A DNA stretch of 64,000 nucleotides from Streptomyces tanashiensis. GTDB taxonomy: Bacteria; Actinomycetota; Actinomycetes; Streptomycetales; Streptomycetaceae. Positions within the stretch are counted from its first letter, which is position 1. Every line of letters begins with the position of its first letter. The notes beneath the pieces are model-generated. The model saw only the letters and a program-made list of their open reading frames with translations. It was not told the origin of the DNA and did not search any database. The position numbers were made by a program, and so were the translations under genes. Location of the stretch: the NCBI RefSeq assembly GCF_014648895.1, contig NZ_BMRZ01000007.1, forward strand, positions 62,001-126,000. The letters are read 5' to 3'. This document shows positions 55,874 to 64,000 of this stretch, piece after piece.

Positions 55874-56641
55874 GTGCCCAGGAACAGAAACACGTTCTCA
55901 TCCCTCGCCGCCTGGCGGCGCCGGGTCCTCGCCCGTGCCGTGCAGGGCGGCTGGCGCTGGGTGCAGCAGGCCGGCTCCGTCACCGCCGAACACCCGGGGA
56001 GACTGCGGTTCCGCCGCCTCGGCGCGGGCACCCGGCTCGCCTTCCCGCAGGGCACGGTCTTCGGCGAGCCGTGGATCGAGATCGGCGAGTGCTGCATCAT
56101 CGCCGAACAGGTCACGCTGACGGCCGGGATGCTGCCGGACCTCGACCTCGGGGCGGACACGGTCCTCACCCTCGGGGACGGGGTGGTCCTCGGGCGGGGC
56201 AGCCACGTCATCGCCGACGCGAAGGTGACCATCGGCTCGGACACGTACTGCGGTCCGTACGTCTACATCACCTCGACCAACCACAGTTACGACGACCCGG
56301 ACGAGCCCGTGGGCCGCCAGTGGCCCCGCTCGGAACCGGTCTCCATCGGCCCCGGTTGCTGGCTGGGCACGGGCGCGGTGATCCTTCCCGGCGCGCGCCT
56401 CGGCCGGAACGTCGTCGTCGCGGCGGGCGCGGTGGTGCGCGGTGAGGTCCCGGACCACGCGGTCGTGGCGGGCGCCCCGGCGAAGGTCGTCCGCCGCTGG
56501 ACCCCGGAGGCCGGCTGGCAGCCCCCGCTCCGCACCCCCGCCCCGACCCCGATCCCGGAGCACGTCACCCCGGAACAGCTGGCGGCGCTCGCGGTGTGGG
56601 AGGCGCAGCGCGCCGCCGGCTCCGAGTCCGTGCCGTCCTGA
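55874..56641 (+). CDS. Left-handed beta-helix acyltransferase
   Basis: GTG 55874 starts a 255-residue protein. A basic N-terminus (RRRVLARAVQGGWRWVQQAG) is followed by hexapeptide repeats (IGECCIIAEQVTLTAGMLPD; ADTVLTLGDGVVLGRGSHVI; TNHSYDDPDEPVGRQWPRSE), with the catalytic His in STNHSYDDP (~136), and an IGPGCWLGTGAVILPGARLG coil. It looks like a NodL/LacA-type acetyltransferase acting on a sugar or surface polymer. The C-terminal segment is Pro-rich. Confidence 0.87.
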   Translation: MPRNRNTFSSLAAWRRRVLARAVQGGWRWVQQAGSVTAEHPGRLRFRRLGAGTRLAFPQGTVFGEPWIEIGECCIIAEQVTLTAGMLPDLDLGADTVLTLGDGVVLGRGSHVIADAKVTIGSDTYCGPYVYITSTNHSYDDPDEPVGRQWPRSEPVSIGPGCWLGTGAVILPGARLGRNVVVAAGAVVRGEVPDHAVVAGAPAKVVRRWTPEAGWQPPLRTPAPTPIPEHVTPEQLAALAVWEAQRAAGSESVPS

Positions 56642-56669
56642 CCCGACCGGCGGACGGCGGATCGTACGG

Positions 56670-57533
56670 CTAACCCGTCGCCAGGAGGACCGTGCCCACC
56701 AGGGCGAGGCCCGCGCCCGCCGCCTGGATCCCGCGGAGCCGTTCCTTCAGGACGCCGCGGGCCGCGAGGGCCGTGACGACCGGGTAGAGGCTGGCGAGGA
56801 CCGCGGCGACCGTGACCGGGCCCTGCTGCGCGGCGATCGCGTACGTGCCGTTGGCGGCGACGTCCGCGAGGCCCACGAAGGCGAGGGCCGGGAGCGCGGC
56901 GCGGACGACCCCGCGGCCGCCCTCCGGGAGCGCGAGGCCGCCGCGCCTCACCGAGGCGTACAGGGCTCCGCCGCCGACCACGACGTTCGTGACGCGCTGG
57001 ACGAACAGGGCGAGGAACAGGCCCGTGACGGTCGTGGACGCCTCGGCGATGAGCGCCATCACCGAGCCGAAGCCGAAGGCCGCGACCAGGGTCAGCAGGA
57101 CCGCCTGGCGCTGGACGGGCGCCCCGCGCAGCTCGGGTCCGCCCGCGAGCACCACGCCGAGGATCGCCACCGCGATCCCGGCGAACTGGAGCAGGCCCGG
57201 CCGGTCGCCGACGAGGAGGCCGACGGAGACGGGGACGACGACGCCGAGGGAGCCGAGCGGGGAGACGACGCCCATCGGGCCGAGCGCGAGCGCCTTGTAG
57301 AAGGCGAGCATGGCCGCGGGGCCGACGACGCCCGCCCCGACGGCGTACCAGAGCTGGGGTCCCGCCTCGGTCCAGGCGCCGGTCGCGAGGACGATCGTGC
57401 CGAGGACGAGGACCGCGAGGACCTGTGAGACCACGACGACGGTGAGGGCGGGGATCCGCCGGGTGAGGAGCCCGCCCCCGAAGTCGGCGAGGCCCCACAG
57501 AAGGCTGGTGGCCAGGGCGAACAGGGCGGTCAT
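56670..57533 (-). CDS. EamA/DMT-superfamily transporter
   Basis: Starting at ATG 57533, the 287 residues form ten helices as two EamA repeats. Signatures are ATSLLWGLADFGGGLLTRRI at the N-terminus, FYKALALGPMGVVSPLGSLG (~85-104), and QQGPVTVAAVLASLYPVVTA (~235-254). These transporters export metabolites. It is divergent from a cupin-XRE regulator with repeats between, so it is the likely target of that regulator. Confidence 0.9.
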   Translation of the reverse strand: MTALFALATSLLWGLADFGGGLLTRRIPALTVVVVSQVLAVLVLGTIVLATGAWTEAGPQLWYAVGAGVVGPAAMLAFYKALALGPMGVVSPLGSLGVVVPVSVGLLVGDRPGLLQFAGIAVAILGVVLAGGPELRGAPVQRQAVLLTLVAAFGFGSVMALIAEASTTVTGLFLALFVQRVTNVVVGGGALYASVRRGGLALPEGGRGVVRAALPALAFVGLADVAANGTYAIAAQQGPVTVAAVLASLYPVVTALAARGVLKERLRGIQAAGAGLALVGTVLLATG

Positions 57534-57560
57534 GAATCCTCGCAGGGGCGTGCGGCAGTA

Positions 57561-57610
57561 CAGTGCAGTGAACCATCGGGTGCAGCCCACCGTAGTTCAG
57601 TGTAGTGAAC
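57561..57610. promoter_or_regulatory. Direct repeats between EamA transporter and regulator
   Basis: CAGTGCAGTGAAC (57561-57573) and CAGTGTAGTGAAC (57598-57610) are 13-bp direct repeats differing at one base. The second also lies in the inverted repeat GTTCA-GTGTAG-TGAAC. They are candidate sites of the divergent regulator at 57638. Confidence 0.62.
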
Positions 57611-57637
57611 TCTGTCATCCAGAATATTGGACGGAAT

Positions 57638-58210
57638 GTGTCGGACCTCGACCAGCTCACGCAGTCGCTCGCCCGGAACCTGAAGCGCTGGCGCAAGGAG
57701 CGGGGACTCACCCTGGACGCGCTCGCCGCGCGCGCGGGCGTCAGTCGCGGCATGATCATCCAGATCGAGCAGGCCCGGACCAACCCCAGCGTCGGCACCA
57801 CCGTGAAGCTGGCCGACGCCCTCGGCGTCTCCATCACGACCCTCCTCGACTACGAGCAGGGCCCCCAGGTCCGGCTCGTGCCGCCCGGCCAGGCCGTCCG
57901 CATGTGGTCCACCTCCACCGGCAGCCACACCACCCTCCTCGTCGGCACCGAGGCCCGGGGCCCGCTGGAGCTCTGGTCCTGGACCCTGATGCCGGGCGAC
58001 GGCAGCGCCTCCGACCCGCACCCCGAGGGCACGGTCGAGCTGCTGCACGTCACCGCCGGGACGCTCACCCTGGTCGTGGACGGCGAGGAGCACCCGCTGC
58101 CCGCCGGCACGTCCGCCGTCTTCGAGGCCAACGTCGCGCACTCCTACCGCAACGACGGCGACGAACCGGCCGAGATGACGATGGCCGTCTCCATCCCGCC
58201 GGTCCGCTGA
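57638..58210 (+). CDS. XRE-family regulator with C-terminal cupin
   Basis: I choose GTG 57638 behind GGACGG; an in-frame GTG at 57605 would place the operator repeat inside the gene. The 190 residues carry an HTH_3 domain (~5-65; LARNLKRWRKERGLTLDALA, then ARAGVSRGMIIQIEQARTNP) and a cupin barrel (~100-185; GTVELLHVTAGTLTLVVDGE, then EHPLPAGTSAVFEANVAHSY). The cupin binds a small effector. It probably represses the divergent EamA exporter and itself. Confidence 0.9.
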   Translation: MSDLDQLTQSLARNLKRWRKERGLTLDALAARAGVSRGMIIQIEQARTNPSVGTTVKLADALGVSITTLLDYEQGPQVRLVPPGQAVRMWSTSTGSHTTLLVGTEARGPLELWSWTLMPGDGSASDPHPEGTVELLHVTAGTLTLVVDGEEHPLPAGTSAVFEANVAHSYRNDGDEPAEMTMAVSIPPVR

Positions 58211-58260
58211 CGGCCGTACGCAGACCTGGCCGCCGTGGACCGGGCGTCCGCGCGCCGGAC

Positions 58261-58305
58261 CACCGTGGGCCGGACCGCCGCGGACCGGACCGCCGTGGGC
58301 CTGCG
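58261..58305. repeat. 15-bp tandem repeat
   Basis: Three tandem units close to CGCCGTGGGCCGGAC lie at 58261-58275, 58276-58290 and 58291-58305. A related stretch (CGCCGTGGACCGGGC) begins at 58231. They lie between the regulator stop and the YbaK-like start. Confidence 0.68.
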
Positions 58306-58361
58306 CTCGTACCCTGAGACGGATCCCCGTACCCCCGGCGGCGGTTGTTAGCGTGAGGCGC

Positions 58362-58925
58362 ATGCGCGCACCCATCGGAGACTTCGAAGACGCCCGGCCC
58401 GCCCATGACAGCCTCGACCTGCTGACCGGCCCCGTCGCGGCCGCCGTCCGCGCCTGGACGGGCCCCGTCCCGGCCGGTCAGCTGCTGTACGTGGACACCG
58501 ACCCGGCCATCGCCGACACGGCCGTCTTCGTGGAGCACCACGGGGCCGCGCTCCTCGACGCGTCCGCCAACTGCGTGGTCGTCGCGGGCAGGCGCGGGGA
58601 GACGACGACCCTCGCCGCCTGCCTCGTGAAGTCGGCGACCCGGGTCGACGTCAACGGCGTCGTCCGCAAGCATCTCGGCGCCCGCAAGGCCTCGTTCGCG
58701 CCGATGGACACCGCGACCGGCGAGACCGGCATGGAGTACGGCGGGATCACCCCGATCGGCCTCCCGGCCGACTGGCCCCTCCTCGTCGACGCCGCCGTCC
58801 TCGACACCGAGTGGGTCCTCGTCGGCAGCGGCAGCCGCCGGGGCAAGCTCATCGTCCCCGGCAAGGCCTTCGCCCGACTCCCCGGCGCCGTCGTCCTGGA
58901 GGGCCTCGGCGTCCCCGTCGCCTGA
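58362..58925 (+). CDS. YbaK/ProX-type aminoacyl-tRNA deacylase domain protein
   Basis: ATG 58362 lies 6 nt after GAGG. The 187 residues match the YbaK/aminoacyl-tRNA-associated domain: CVVVAGRRGETTTLAACLVK, the conserved Lys in NGVVRKHLGARKASFAPMDT, and EYGGITPIGLPADWPLLVDA. These proteins remove mischarged amino acids from tRNA in trans. The GGITPIGLP motif is diagnostic. Confidence 0.88.
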   Translation: MRAPIGDFEDARPAHDSLDLLTGPVAAAVRAWTGPVPAGQLLYVDTDPAIADTAVFVEHHGAALLDASANCVVVAGRRGETTTLAACLVKSATRVDVNGVVRKHLGARKASFAPMDTATGETGMEYGGITPIGLPADWPLLVDAAVLDTEWVLVGSGSRRGKLIVPGKAFARLPGAVVLEGLGVPVA

Positions 58926-58950
58926 GGCCGGGCGCCGGGCGGTCGGCGGC

Positions 58951-59397
58951 TCAGCCCAGGCGCGGGATCTCGATCGCGGGGCAGCGGTCCATGATCATGT
59001 CGAGGCCGGCCTCGCGGGTCCGGGCGAACGCGTCGTCGTCGATGACGTCCAGCTGGAACCAGACCGCCTTCGCGCCGATCGCGACGGCCTCGTCGGCGAC
59101 GGCGCCCGCCAGCTCGCTGTTCACGAAGACGTCGACGACGTCCACCGGGAACGGGATGTCGGCCAGCGTGGCGTACCCCTGCTCGCCGTGGACCGTCTCC
59201 GCCTTCGGGTGCACCGGGACGATCCGCTTGCCGAAGCGCTGGAGGACGGCCGCCACCCCGTACGCGGCGCGGGCCCGGTTCGAGGACAGGCCGACCACCG
59301 CCCATGTGTCGCCCGTGGACGTCAGGATCCGCCGCACCGTCTCCGCCGCGGAGTACGCCGTGGGGTCCGTGTCCGTGGTCGTGGTGTCTGCGCTCAT
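58951..59397 (-). CDS. CoA-binding domain protein
   Basis: The 148-residue protein (start ATG 59397) carries a CoA-binding Rossmann domain: TWAVVGLSSNRARAAYGVAA, then RFGKRIVPVHPKAETVHGEQ, then VDVVDVFVNSELAGAVADEA. DMIMDRCPAIEI lies near the C-terminus. This matches the YccU/CoA_binding_2 family of small stand-alone proteins of unknown function. Confidence 0.88.
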   Translation of the reverse strand: MSADTTTTDTDPTAYSAAETVRRILTSTGDTWAVVGLSSNRARAAYGVAAVLQRFGKRIVPVHPKAETVHGEQGYATLADIPFPVDVVDVFVNSELAGAVADEAVAIGAKAVWFQLDVIDDDAFARTREAGLDMIMDRCPAIEIPRLG

Positions 59398-59497
59398 CGC
59401 TTCTGCTGCCTCTCGTCGGCGCGGCCCGTCCCTCACGTGAACGAGCCGCGCCGGGCCGTGATTCCCGAACGGGGGGATCGGCGCTCCCCGGGACGGA

Positions 59498-60982
59498 TCA
59501 GATCTCCCACGCCCGCCGTTCGGCCTCGCGCGGCGCCTCGACCAGGGACGGCACCCCCGGGCCGAAGGTCATCACCGGACGGGCCGGGTCCCACGGCCGC
59601 CAGCCCGGGTCACCGGTCTTCGCGAACGCCACCCAGGCCGCGTGCATGGCCGTGGCCAGCGCCCGCGGAGCGTCCGGGCCCGTCAGCGCGCGCGTCTCCG
59701 GCAGGTCGAGCGTGTCGAAGACGAAGCCGAGTTCGAGCGCGTGGCAGGCGCGGAGGCCGAGGACGGGCAAGGGCCAGCCGAACTCGTACAGATACGTCGC
59801 GGCGGTCCTTCCGGCCAGTCGGTAGTCCGCCAGCATGTTCTGCGGGATCCGCAGCAGCTTGTCCGCCGCGAGCACACCCAGGACCTCGCCCGGCTTCTCC
59901 TGCGGCCGGCCCTCCCGGTACACCTTCGCCACGCGGGGCGATATCCGCCCCTTCCGGAGCAGGAACCGCTGCGCCAGGGACCCCACCCGCTCGGTGTGCC
60001 CGCCCGGCACGAACCACAGCCGGTACTCGTCCGTGTTCGTGCCCATCAGCAGCTCCACGTCCGCCGAAGCGCCGTCCGCGAGCAGGTCCCCCGGATGGTC
60101 CGGCAGGACGTCGCCGTCCACGACGATGTGGAAGGCGTGGCCGCTGAGCACCGGATTGCCCTTGCCCGTCACCGCGGTCTGCGCCGCGAGCAGCCGCTCT
60201 GGGTCCACACCGGCGAACGCCTCCGCCGTCGCCGGCACCTTGAGCCGCGCGGCGATCGCCTCCGTGGTCCTCCGGGCGACGTCGATCGACCGGGCGCTCG
60301 GCGCCCCGCTCTGGATCACGGCCCGCCGGAACAGGCCCTTGGCGAGCGGCGAGGCCAGCAGGGCGGCGATGGAGATCGCCCCGGCCGACTCGCCGAACAC
60401 GGTCACCCGGTCCGGGTCCCCGCCGAAGGCCGCGATGTTCTCCCGTACCCAGGTCAGCGCGGCGATCTGGTCGCGCAGACCGAGATTGGCGGGCGCGTCG
60501 GGGAAGACCCCGAACCCCTCGATGCCGAGCCGGTAGTTGACCGAGACGAGGACCACGCCGTCCCGGGCGAAGGCGGTGCCGTCGTAGACGGGGACCGCCG
60601 AGGAGCCGTGGATCAGCGACCCGCCGTGGATCCAGACCATGACGGCCCGCCCGCCGTCGCCGGGACCGGCGGCCGGCCAGGGGGTCCAGACGTTGAGGTT
60701 GAGGCAGTGGTCGCCCGCGACCTCGGGGTCGGGGAGCAGCGCGTCGAGCGGCGGGGCGTACGGGCGCTTGGGCGCCGTCGCCCCGAAGGCGGTGGCCTCC
60801 CGTATCCCCTCCCAGGGCTCCGCCGGCTCCGGAGCGCGGAACCGCAGCGCCCCGACGGGGGCCTGCGCGTAGGGGATTCCGAGGAACGACGCCACGCCGT
60901 CCTTCAGGGCGCCGCGCAGAACGCCGTTCGGCGTGCGGACCCCGGGACCGTCCTGGACGTGTTCCGCGACGTACTCCGACAT
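59498..60982 (-). CDS. Type-B carboxylesterase
   Basis: The 494-residue enzyme has the alpha/beta hydrolase features of type-B esterases: GVLRGALKDGVASFLGIPYA near the N-terminus, CLNLNVWTP, the oxyanion loop VMVWIHGGSLIHGSS, and the nucleophile in FGESAGAISIA (Ser ~198). The catalytic His region is RACHALELGFVFD. It hydrolyses carboxylic esters. No signal peptide is present. It is upstream of, but not coupled to, the acyl-CoA ligase gene. Confidence 0.9.
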   Translation of the reverse strand: MSEYVAEHVQDGPGVRTPNGVLRGALKDGVASFLGIPYAQAPVGALRFRAPEPAEPWEGIREATAFGATAPKRPYAPPLDALLPDPEVAGDHCLNLNVWTPWPAAGPGDGGRAVMVWIHGGSLIHGSSAVPVYDGTAFARDGVVLVSVNYRLGIEGFGVFPDAPANLGLRDQIAALTWVRENIAAFGGDPDRVTVFGESAGAISIAALLASPLAKGLFRRAVIQSGAPSARSIDVARRTTEAIAARLKVPATAEAFAGVDPERLLAAQTAVTGKGNPVLSGHAFHIVVDGDVLPDHPGDLLADGASADVELLMGTNTDEYRLWFVPGGHTERVGSLAQRFLLRKGRISPRVAKVYREGRPQEKPGEVLGVLAADKLLRIPQNMLADYRLAGRTAATYLYEFGWPLPVLGLRACHALELGFVFDTLDLPETRALTGPDAPRALATAMHAAWVAFAKTGDPGWRPWDPARPVMTFGPGVPSLVEAPREAERRAWEI

Positions 60983-61051
60983 CGATTCACCTCTCCGTGG
61001 GGTCGACGGTGACGCACCGTCCAGATCATGCGGTCAGGGCGGGGCCTCCGG

Positions 61052-62539
61052 TCAACCCCGCGACACCAGGGCGCGCTTGAGGACCTTGCCCGTCGGGCCG
61101 AGCGGCAACTCCTCGACGAAACGCACGATCCGGGGGTACTTGTGGCGGCCGAGCCGCTCCCGCGACCAGTCCACGAGCTCCTCCTCGGAGAGCGGGGCGG
61201 CGCCCTCCCGGCGTACCACCACGGCGCACACCTCCTCGCCCCTGGCCTCGTCGGGGACGCCGATCACCGCCACCTCCGAGACCGAGGGGTGGCGCACGAG
61301 GACCTCCTCGACCTCGCGCGGGTAGATGTTGAAGCCGCCCCGGATCACCAGGTCCTTCTTCCGGTCCACGATCCGCAGGAAGCCGTCCTCGTCCCGGACG
61401 CCCAGGTCGCCCGTCCGGAACCAGCCGTCCACGACCGCCGCCGCGGTCGCCGCCGGGTCGTCGAGGTACCCGGCGAAGACGTTGTGCCCGCGCACCACCA
61501 CCTCGCCGACCTCACCGTCCGCGAGCAGCCGGATCGCGCCCTCGACGGCCGCGTCCGCGACGCCCACCTCGACCCCCCACACCGGGTGCCCCACCGTCCC
61601 CGGCCTGCGGCCGATGTGCGGCTGGTTGAAGGTGGCGACCGGCGAGGTCTCCGTCAGGCCGTACCCCTCCAGGACCTGGGTGTCGAAGGTCTCCTCGAAC
61701 CGCTCCAGGACCGCGACCGGCAGCGCCGCACCGCCCGACACGGCGGCACGCAGCGCCTCCGGACGCAGCTCGGACACGGCCGCCGCCTCCACCAGGGCGT
61801 GGTACATCGTCGGCACGCCCATGAAGACCGTCACGCCCTCGTCGACGAGCACCCGGAGCGCCGCCGGGCCGCTGAACCGGGGCATCAGGACGAGCGTCGC
61901 GCCCTGGCGCAGCGTCCCGTTCATCGCGCAGGTCTGCCCGTAGCTGTGGAAGAGCGGCAGACAGCCGAGGACCACGTCGCCGCTGCCGAGACCCAGCAGG
62001 TCCTGCGAGGTCACCGAGGCGTTCATGACGATGTTGAGGTGGGTCAGCAGCGCGCCCTTGGGGCGGCCCGTCGTCCCGCTCGTGTAGAGGATCACCGCCG
62101 TGTCCGACGGCTCGGCCGGCTCGGCCGCGGCAAGCGGCGCCGCCGCCGACGGCGCACCCTGGAAGGCCCGGACCCCCGCGGCGCGCGCGGCCTCGTCGGC
62201 CACCGCCCACAGCGGCCCGCCGCTGACGATGCCGACCGCGCCGCTGTGCTCCAGGACGTACCGCACCTCGTCGGCGACGAGCAGCGCGTGCACCGGCACG
62301 ACCGTAGCGCCCGCCGCGAGCGCCCCGTAGTACACGCGCAGGAACTCGGTCGTGTTCGGCAGCAGGACCGCCAGCCTGTCGCCCGGCTTCACGCCCGCCT
62401 CCCGCAGCCCGGCGGCGCAGCGCAGGGCCTCCGTCCAGAGCTCCCGGTAGGTGAGCCGGGTCGCGCCCTCGACGACCGCGATCCGGTCGGGGAAGTGACG
62501 GGCGGACTCGCCCAGCACGCCGGCGACGCTCAGTGACAT
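61052..62539 (-). CDS. Long-chain fatty-acid-CoA ligase-like AMP-binding enzyme
   Basis: The 495-residue protein has the AMP-binding motif ILYTSGTTGRPKGALLTHLN (~150-169), EGYGLTETSPV (~290), the TGD loop GWFRTGDLGVRDEDG (~375), and the C-terminal catalytic Lys in LPLGPTGKVLKRAL (~486). It activates a fatty or aromatic acid to its CoA thioester through an acyl-AMP. The substrate cannot be chosen from the sequence alone. ATG 62539 is the start. Confidence 0.9.
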   Translation of the reverse strand: MSLSVAGVLGESARHFPDRIAVVEGATRLTYRELWTEALRCAAGLREAGVKPGDRLAVLLPNTTEFLRVYYGALAAGATVVPVHALLVADEVRYVLEHSGAVGIVSGGPLWAVADEAARAAGVRAFQGAPSAAAPLAAAEPAEPSDTAVILYTSGTTGRPKGALLTHLNIVMNASVTSQDLLGLGSGDVVLGCLPLFHSYGQTCAMNGTLRQGATLVLMPRFSGPAALRVLVDEGVTVFMGVPTMYHALVEAAAVSELRPEALRAAVSGGAALPVAVLERFEETFDTQVLEGYGLTETSPVATFNQPHIGRRPGTVGHPVWGVEVGVADAAVEGAIRLLADGEVGEVVVRGHNVFAGYLDDPAATAAAVVDGWFRTGDLGVRDEDGFLRIVDRKKDLVIRGGFNIYPREVEEVLVRHPSVSEVAVIGVPDEARGEEVCAVVVRREGAAPLSEEELVDWSRERLGRHKYPRIVRFVEELPLGPTGKVLKRALVSRG

Positions 62540-62737
62540 GACACGCTCCAGGGACACGGAGGCGACAGCGGGGTTACGGCGCTGTCGACGATCGGCTGAC
62601 ACCGCACAGACTCCTGCGCAGGGCCCCCGGGACGCCATGTGCAGCTGCCCATCATCCGGGCGCCCGAGCTGGGCAGGGGCCCCGCCGTCGCGCCCACCCC
62701 GTGGCAATCGCCAAATCCCGGCGTTACCGTGCGAGCC

Positions 62738-64000
62738 ATGACGCACAGCTCGGCCACGGCCGGCGAGCCCGGAGGGGCACGGTCCGGTGGCATCCACACC
62801 CCCCTCAGCGGCGCCGGCGGCTCCGGAGCGCTCCGCCGCTCCCTCGCCACGGCGATGCTCGCCGACGTCGACCGGCTCACCGACCGCGCCGTCGACGACA
62901 TCCGCGCCCACTCCGGTACGTACGCCTCCGGCGCCCCCGTCACCCGTGAGGACCTCTGGGAGATCTGCCGGGACAACCTCCTGCGGGCCCTGGAGGACTT
63001 CGGCGGCCTCGCCCCCACCGGCGGCGACTTCGAGTGGGCGGCCCGCGAGACCGGCCGCCGCCGCGCCGAGCAGGGCGTCCCGCTCGACACCGTGCTCCAG
63101 GCCTACCGGCGGGGCGGCCGGGTGCTCTGGCAGGTCATGGCCGAGCACCTCCGGATCCGGGCCGGGCGGGGGACCGGCAGCCGGGACCTCGAACTCGACA
63201 TGGCGAGCGGGGTCTGGGAGACCATCGACCGGTACTCGGTCGCGATGGCCGACGCGTACCGGATCGCCCAGCTGGAGCTGCAGAGCCGCCAGGACACCCG
63301 GCGCGTCGCCCTCTTCGAGGCCCTGCTCGACGGGCGCGCCGACGACCCCGCCGTCGCCTCCGCCGCGGCGACCGCGCTCGGCGTCCCCGCGGTCGACCGG
63401 TACGTCGTCGTGGTCGCCGCGCAGGACCCGGCCGCCCCGCCGCACCCCGCGCCCGCCCTGGAGGCGCAGGGCATGTGGTCCTTCTGGCGGCCGCGCTCCG
63501 GCCGCTATGCCGGCATCGTCCGGCTGCCCCGGCGCGTCACGCCCGCCGGGCGGCCGGCGGCCGCGGCCGGCTGCGGCGCCGACCCGGCCGTGCGGACCCT
63601 GCTGGCCGCCCTGCGGGAACGGACCGGCGCCACCGCCGGGGTCTCCCCGGAGTTCGAGCGCCTCTCCCAGGCAGGGCGCGCCCTGCGGCTCGCCGAGCAG
63701 ACCCTCCGTACGCTCCCCGCCGGCAGCGGCGAGGCCGCCGTCTTCGACGACCGGCTCGCCCAGGTGCTGCTCAGCGGGCGCACCGACATCGCCGAGCGCA
63801 TCGTCACCGTCCACCTCGGGCCGGTGCTCGCCACCGGCGGTGAGCGGGCCGCGCTCCTCACCACCCTCCGGGCCTGGCTCGACCACGGCTGCTCGGCCTC
63901 CCGGGCCGCCGAGCAGCTCTACTGCCACCGCAACACCGTCCTCAACCGCATCGGCCGCATCGCCGAACTCACCGGCCGCTCCAGCGAGTCGGGTGACGCC
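62738..64000 (+). CDS. PucR/CdaR-type regulator, cut by the right edge
   Basis: The frame opens at ATG 62738 and has no stop before the window ends, giving at least 421 residues. A helical N-terminal domain (~30-175; GVPLDTVLQAYRRGGRVLWQ) resembles RsbRD-like regions. A middle CdaR-like part follows (~190-360). Near the end the PucR HTH appears (RAWLDHGCSASRAAEQLYCH, then RNTVLNRIGRIAELTG). It is divergent from the acyl-CoA ligase and may regulate it. It shares its layout with the regulator at 5075. Confidence 0.86.
   Translation, partial: MTHSSATAGEPGGARSGGIHTPLSGAGGSGALRRSLATAMLADVDRLTDRAVDDIRAHSGTYASGAPVTREDLWEICRDNLLRALEDFGGLAPTGGDFEWAARETGRRRAEQGVPLDTVLQAYRRGGRVLWQVMAEHLRIRAGRGTGSRDLELDMASGVWETIDRYSVAMADAYRIAQLELQSRQDTRRVALFEALLDGRADDPAVASAAATALGVPAVDRYVVVVAAQDPAAPPHPAPALEAQGMWSFWRPRSGRYAGIVRLPRRVTPAGRPAAAAGCGADPAVRTLLAALRERTGATAGVSPEFERLSQAGRALRLAEQTLRTLPAGSGEAAVFDDRLAQVLLSGRTDIAERIVTVHLGPVLATGGERAALLTTLRAWLDHGCSASRAAEQLYCHRNTVLNRIGRIAELTGRSSESGDA

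Noticed and set aside
61052..63928. The acyl-CoA ligase frame extended upstream to about 958 codons
   Set aside because: The ligase family starts at the ATG at 62539; the upstream part is antisense to the PucR-type regulator and reads Gly/Ala/Glu-rich without motifs.
1..64000. CRISPR arrays, tRNA or rRNA genes, insertion sequences and prophage genes
   Set aside because: No regularly spaced direct repeats of CRISPR size, no cloverleaf-like tRNA signals with CCA ends, and no transposase or phage proteins were seen. The tandem repeats found are short (11 and 15 bp) without spacers.

Overview
The window is high-GC actinobacterial chromosome, almost certainly Streptomyces. Third codon positions are strongly G/C, GTG and TTG starts are common, genes overlap by GTGA or ATGA, and the families are typical of the genus: DUF3040, an ECF41-type sigma factor, PucR-type regulators, a vanadium-haloperoxidase-like secreted enzyme and many SDR, TetR and MerR proteins. 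I see no rRNA, tRNA, CRISPR array, insertion sequence or phage gene. Both ends are cut inside genes: an RCK/TrkA-N protein on the left and a PucR/CdaR-type regulator on the right.

The left part (1-16 kb) is an ion and membrane-homeostasis region. It holds a two-RCK channel-like protein, a flotillin/NfeD pair, an operon of two tiny membrane proteins with a PucR-type regulator, NhaA with small membrane partners, a STAS protein, a CPA1-type Na+/H+ antiporter with a CBS protein, and a MerR-controlled SulP transporter. Four of these transcription units (start codons at 4471, 7147, 9496 on the minus strand, and 9771) share a near-identical 19-nt element, GCCGGGAAGTCTGGTCGGC, in the 5' leader. It lies a short way after a likely -10 box and 28-53 nt before the start codon. 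This looks like a structured regulatory RNA tying the units into one regulon and is the most interesting signal here.

From 16 to 34 kb the content is accessory. It includes an NDH-2-like flavoprotein, an ABC-2/Pip-like membrane protein and an ECF41 sigma factor; a secreted haloperoxidase-like protein; an SRPBCC gene beside a scar where two divergent genes have lost their 5' ends; and two copies of a cytochrome b/molybdopterin-oxidoreductase plus small membrane-protein cassette, separated by TfoX, another gene relic and a GT87-like glycosyltransferase. A minus-strand methyltransferase/DUF2064/GT2 operon, a divergent OmpR-type two-component system and a sugar-nucleotide epimerase follow. Together they suggest envelope glycoconjugate and redox functions.

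From 34 kb to the right edge the content looks like conserved core: an HipA-like kinase with DUF3037, two SDR reductases behind a clear housekeeping promoter, a family-5 solute-binding lipoprotein, uracil-DNA glycosylase, a TetR/flavin-monooxygenase pair with twin operators, apolipoprotein N-acyltransferase, undecaprenyl-diphosphatase, an AlkD-like repair protein, a patatin, a spermidine-synthase-like methyltransferase, an MFS transporter, DedA and TVP38 membrane proteins, gamma-carbonic anhydrase, an EamA transporter with a cupin regulator, YbaK, a carboxylesterase and an acyl-CoA ligase. Several convergent gene pairs here are closed by strong inverted-repeat terminators, the best having 20-bp perfect arms at 55156-55199.
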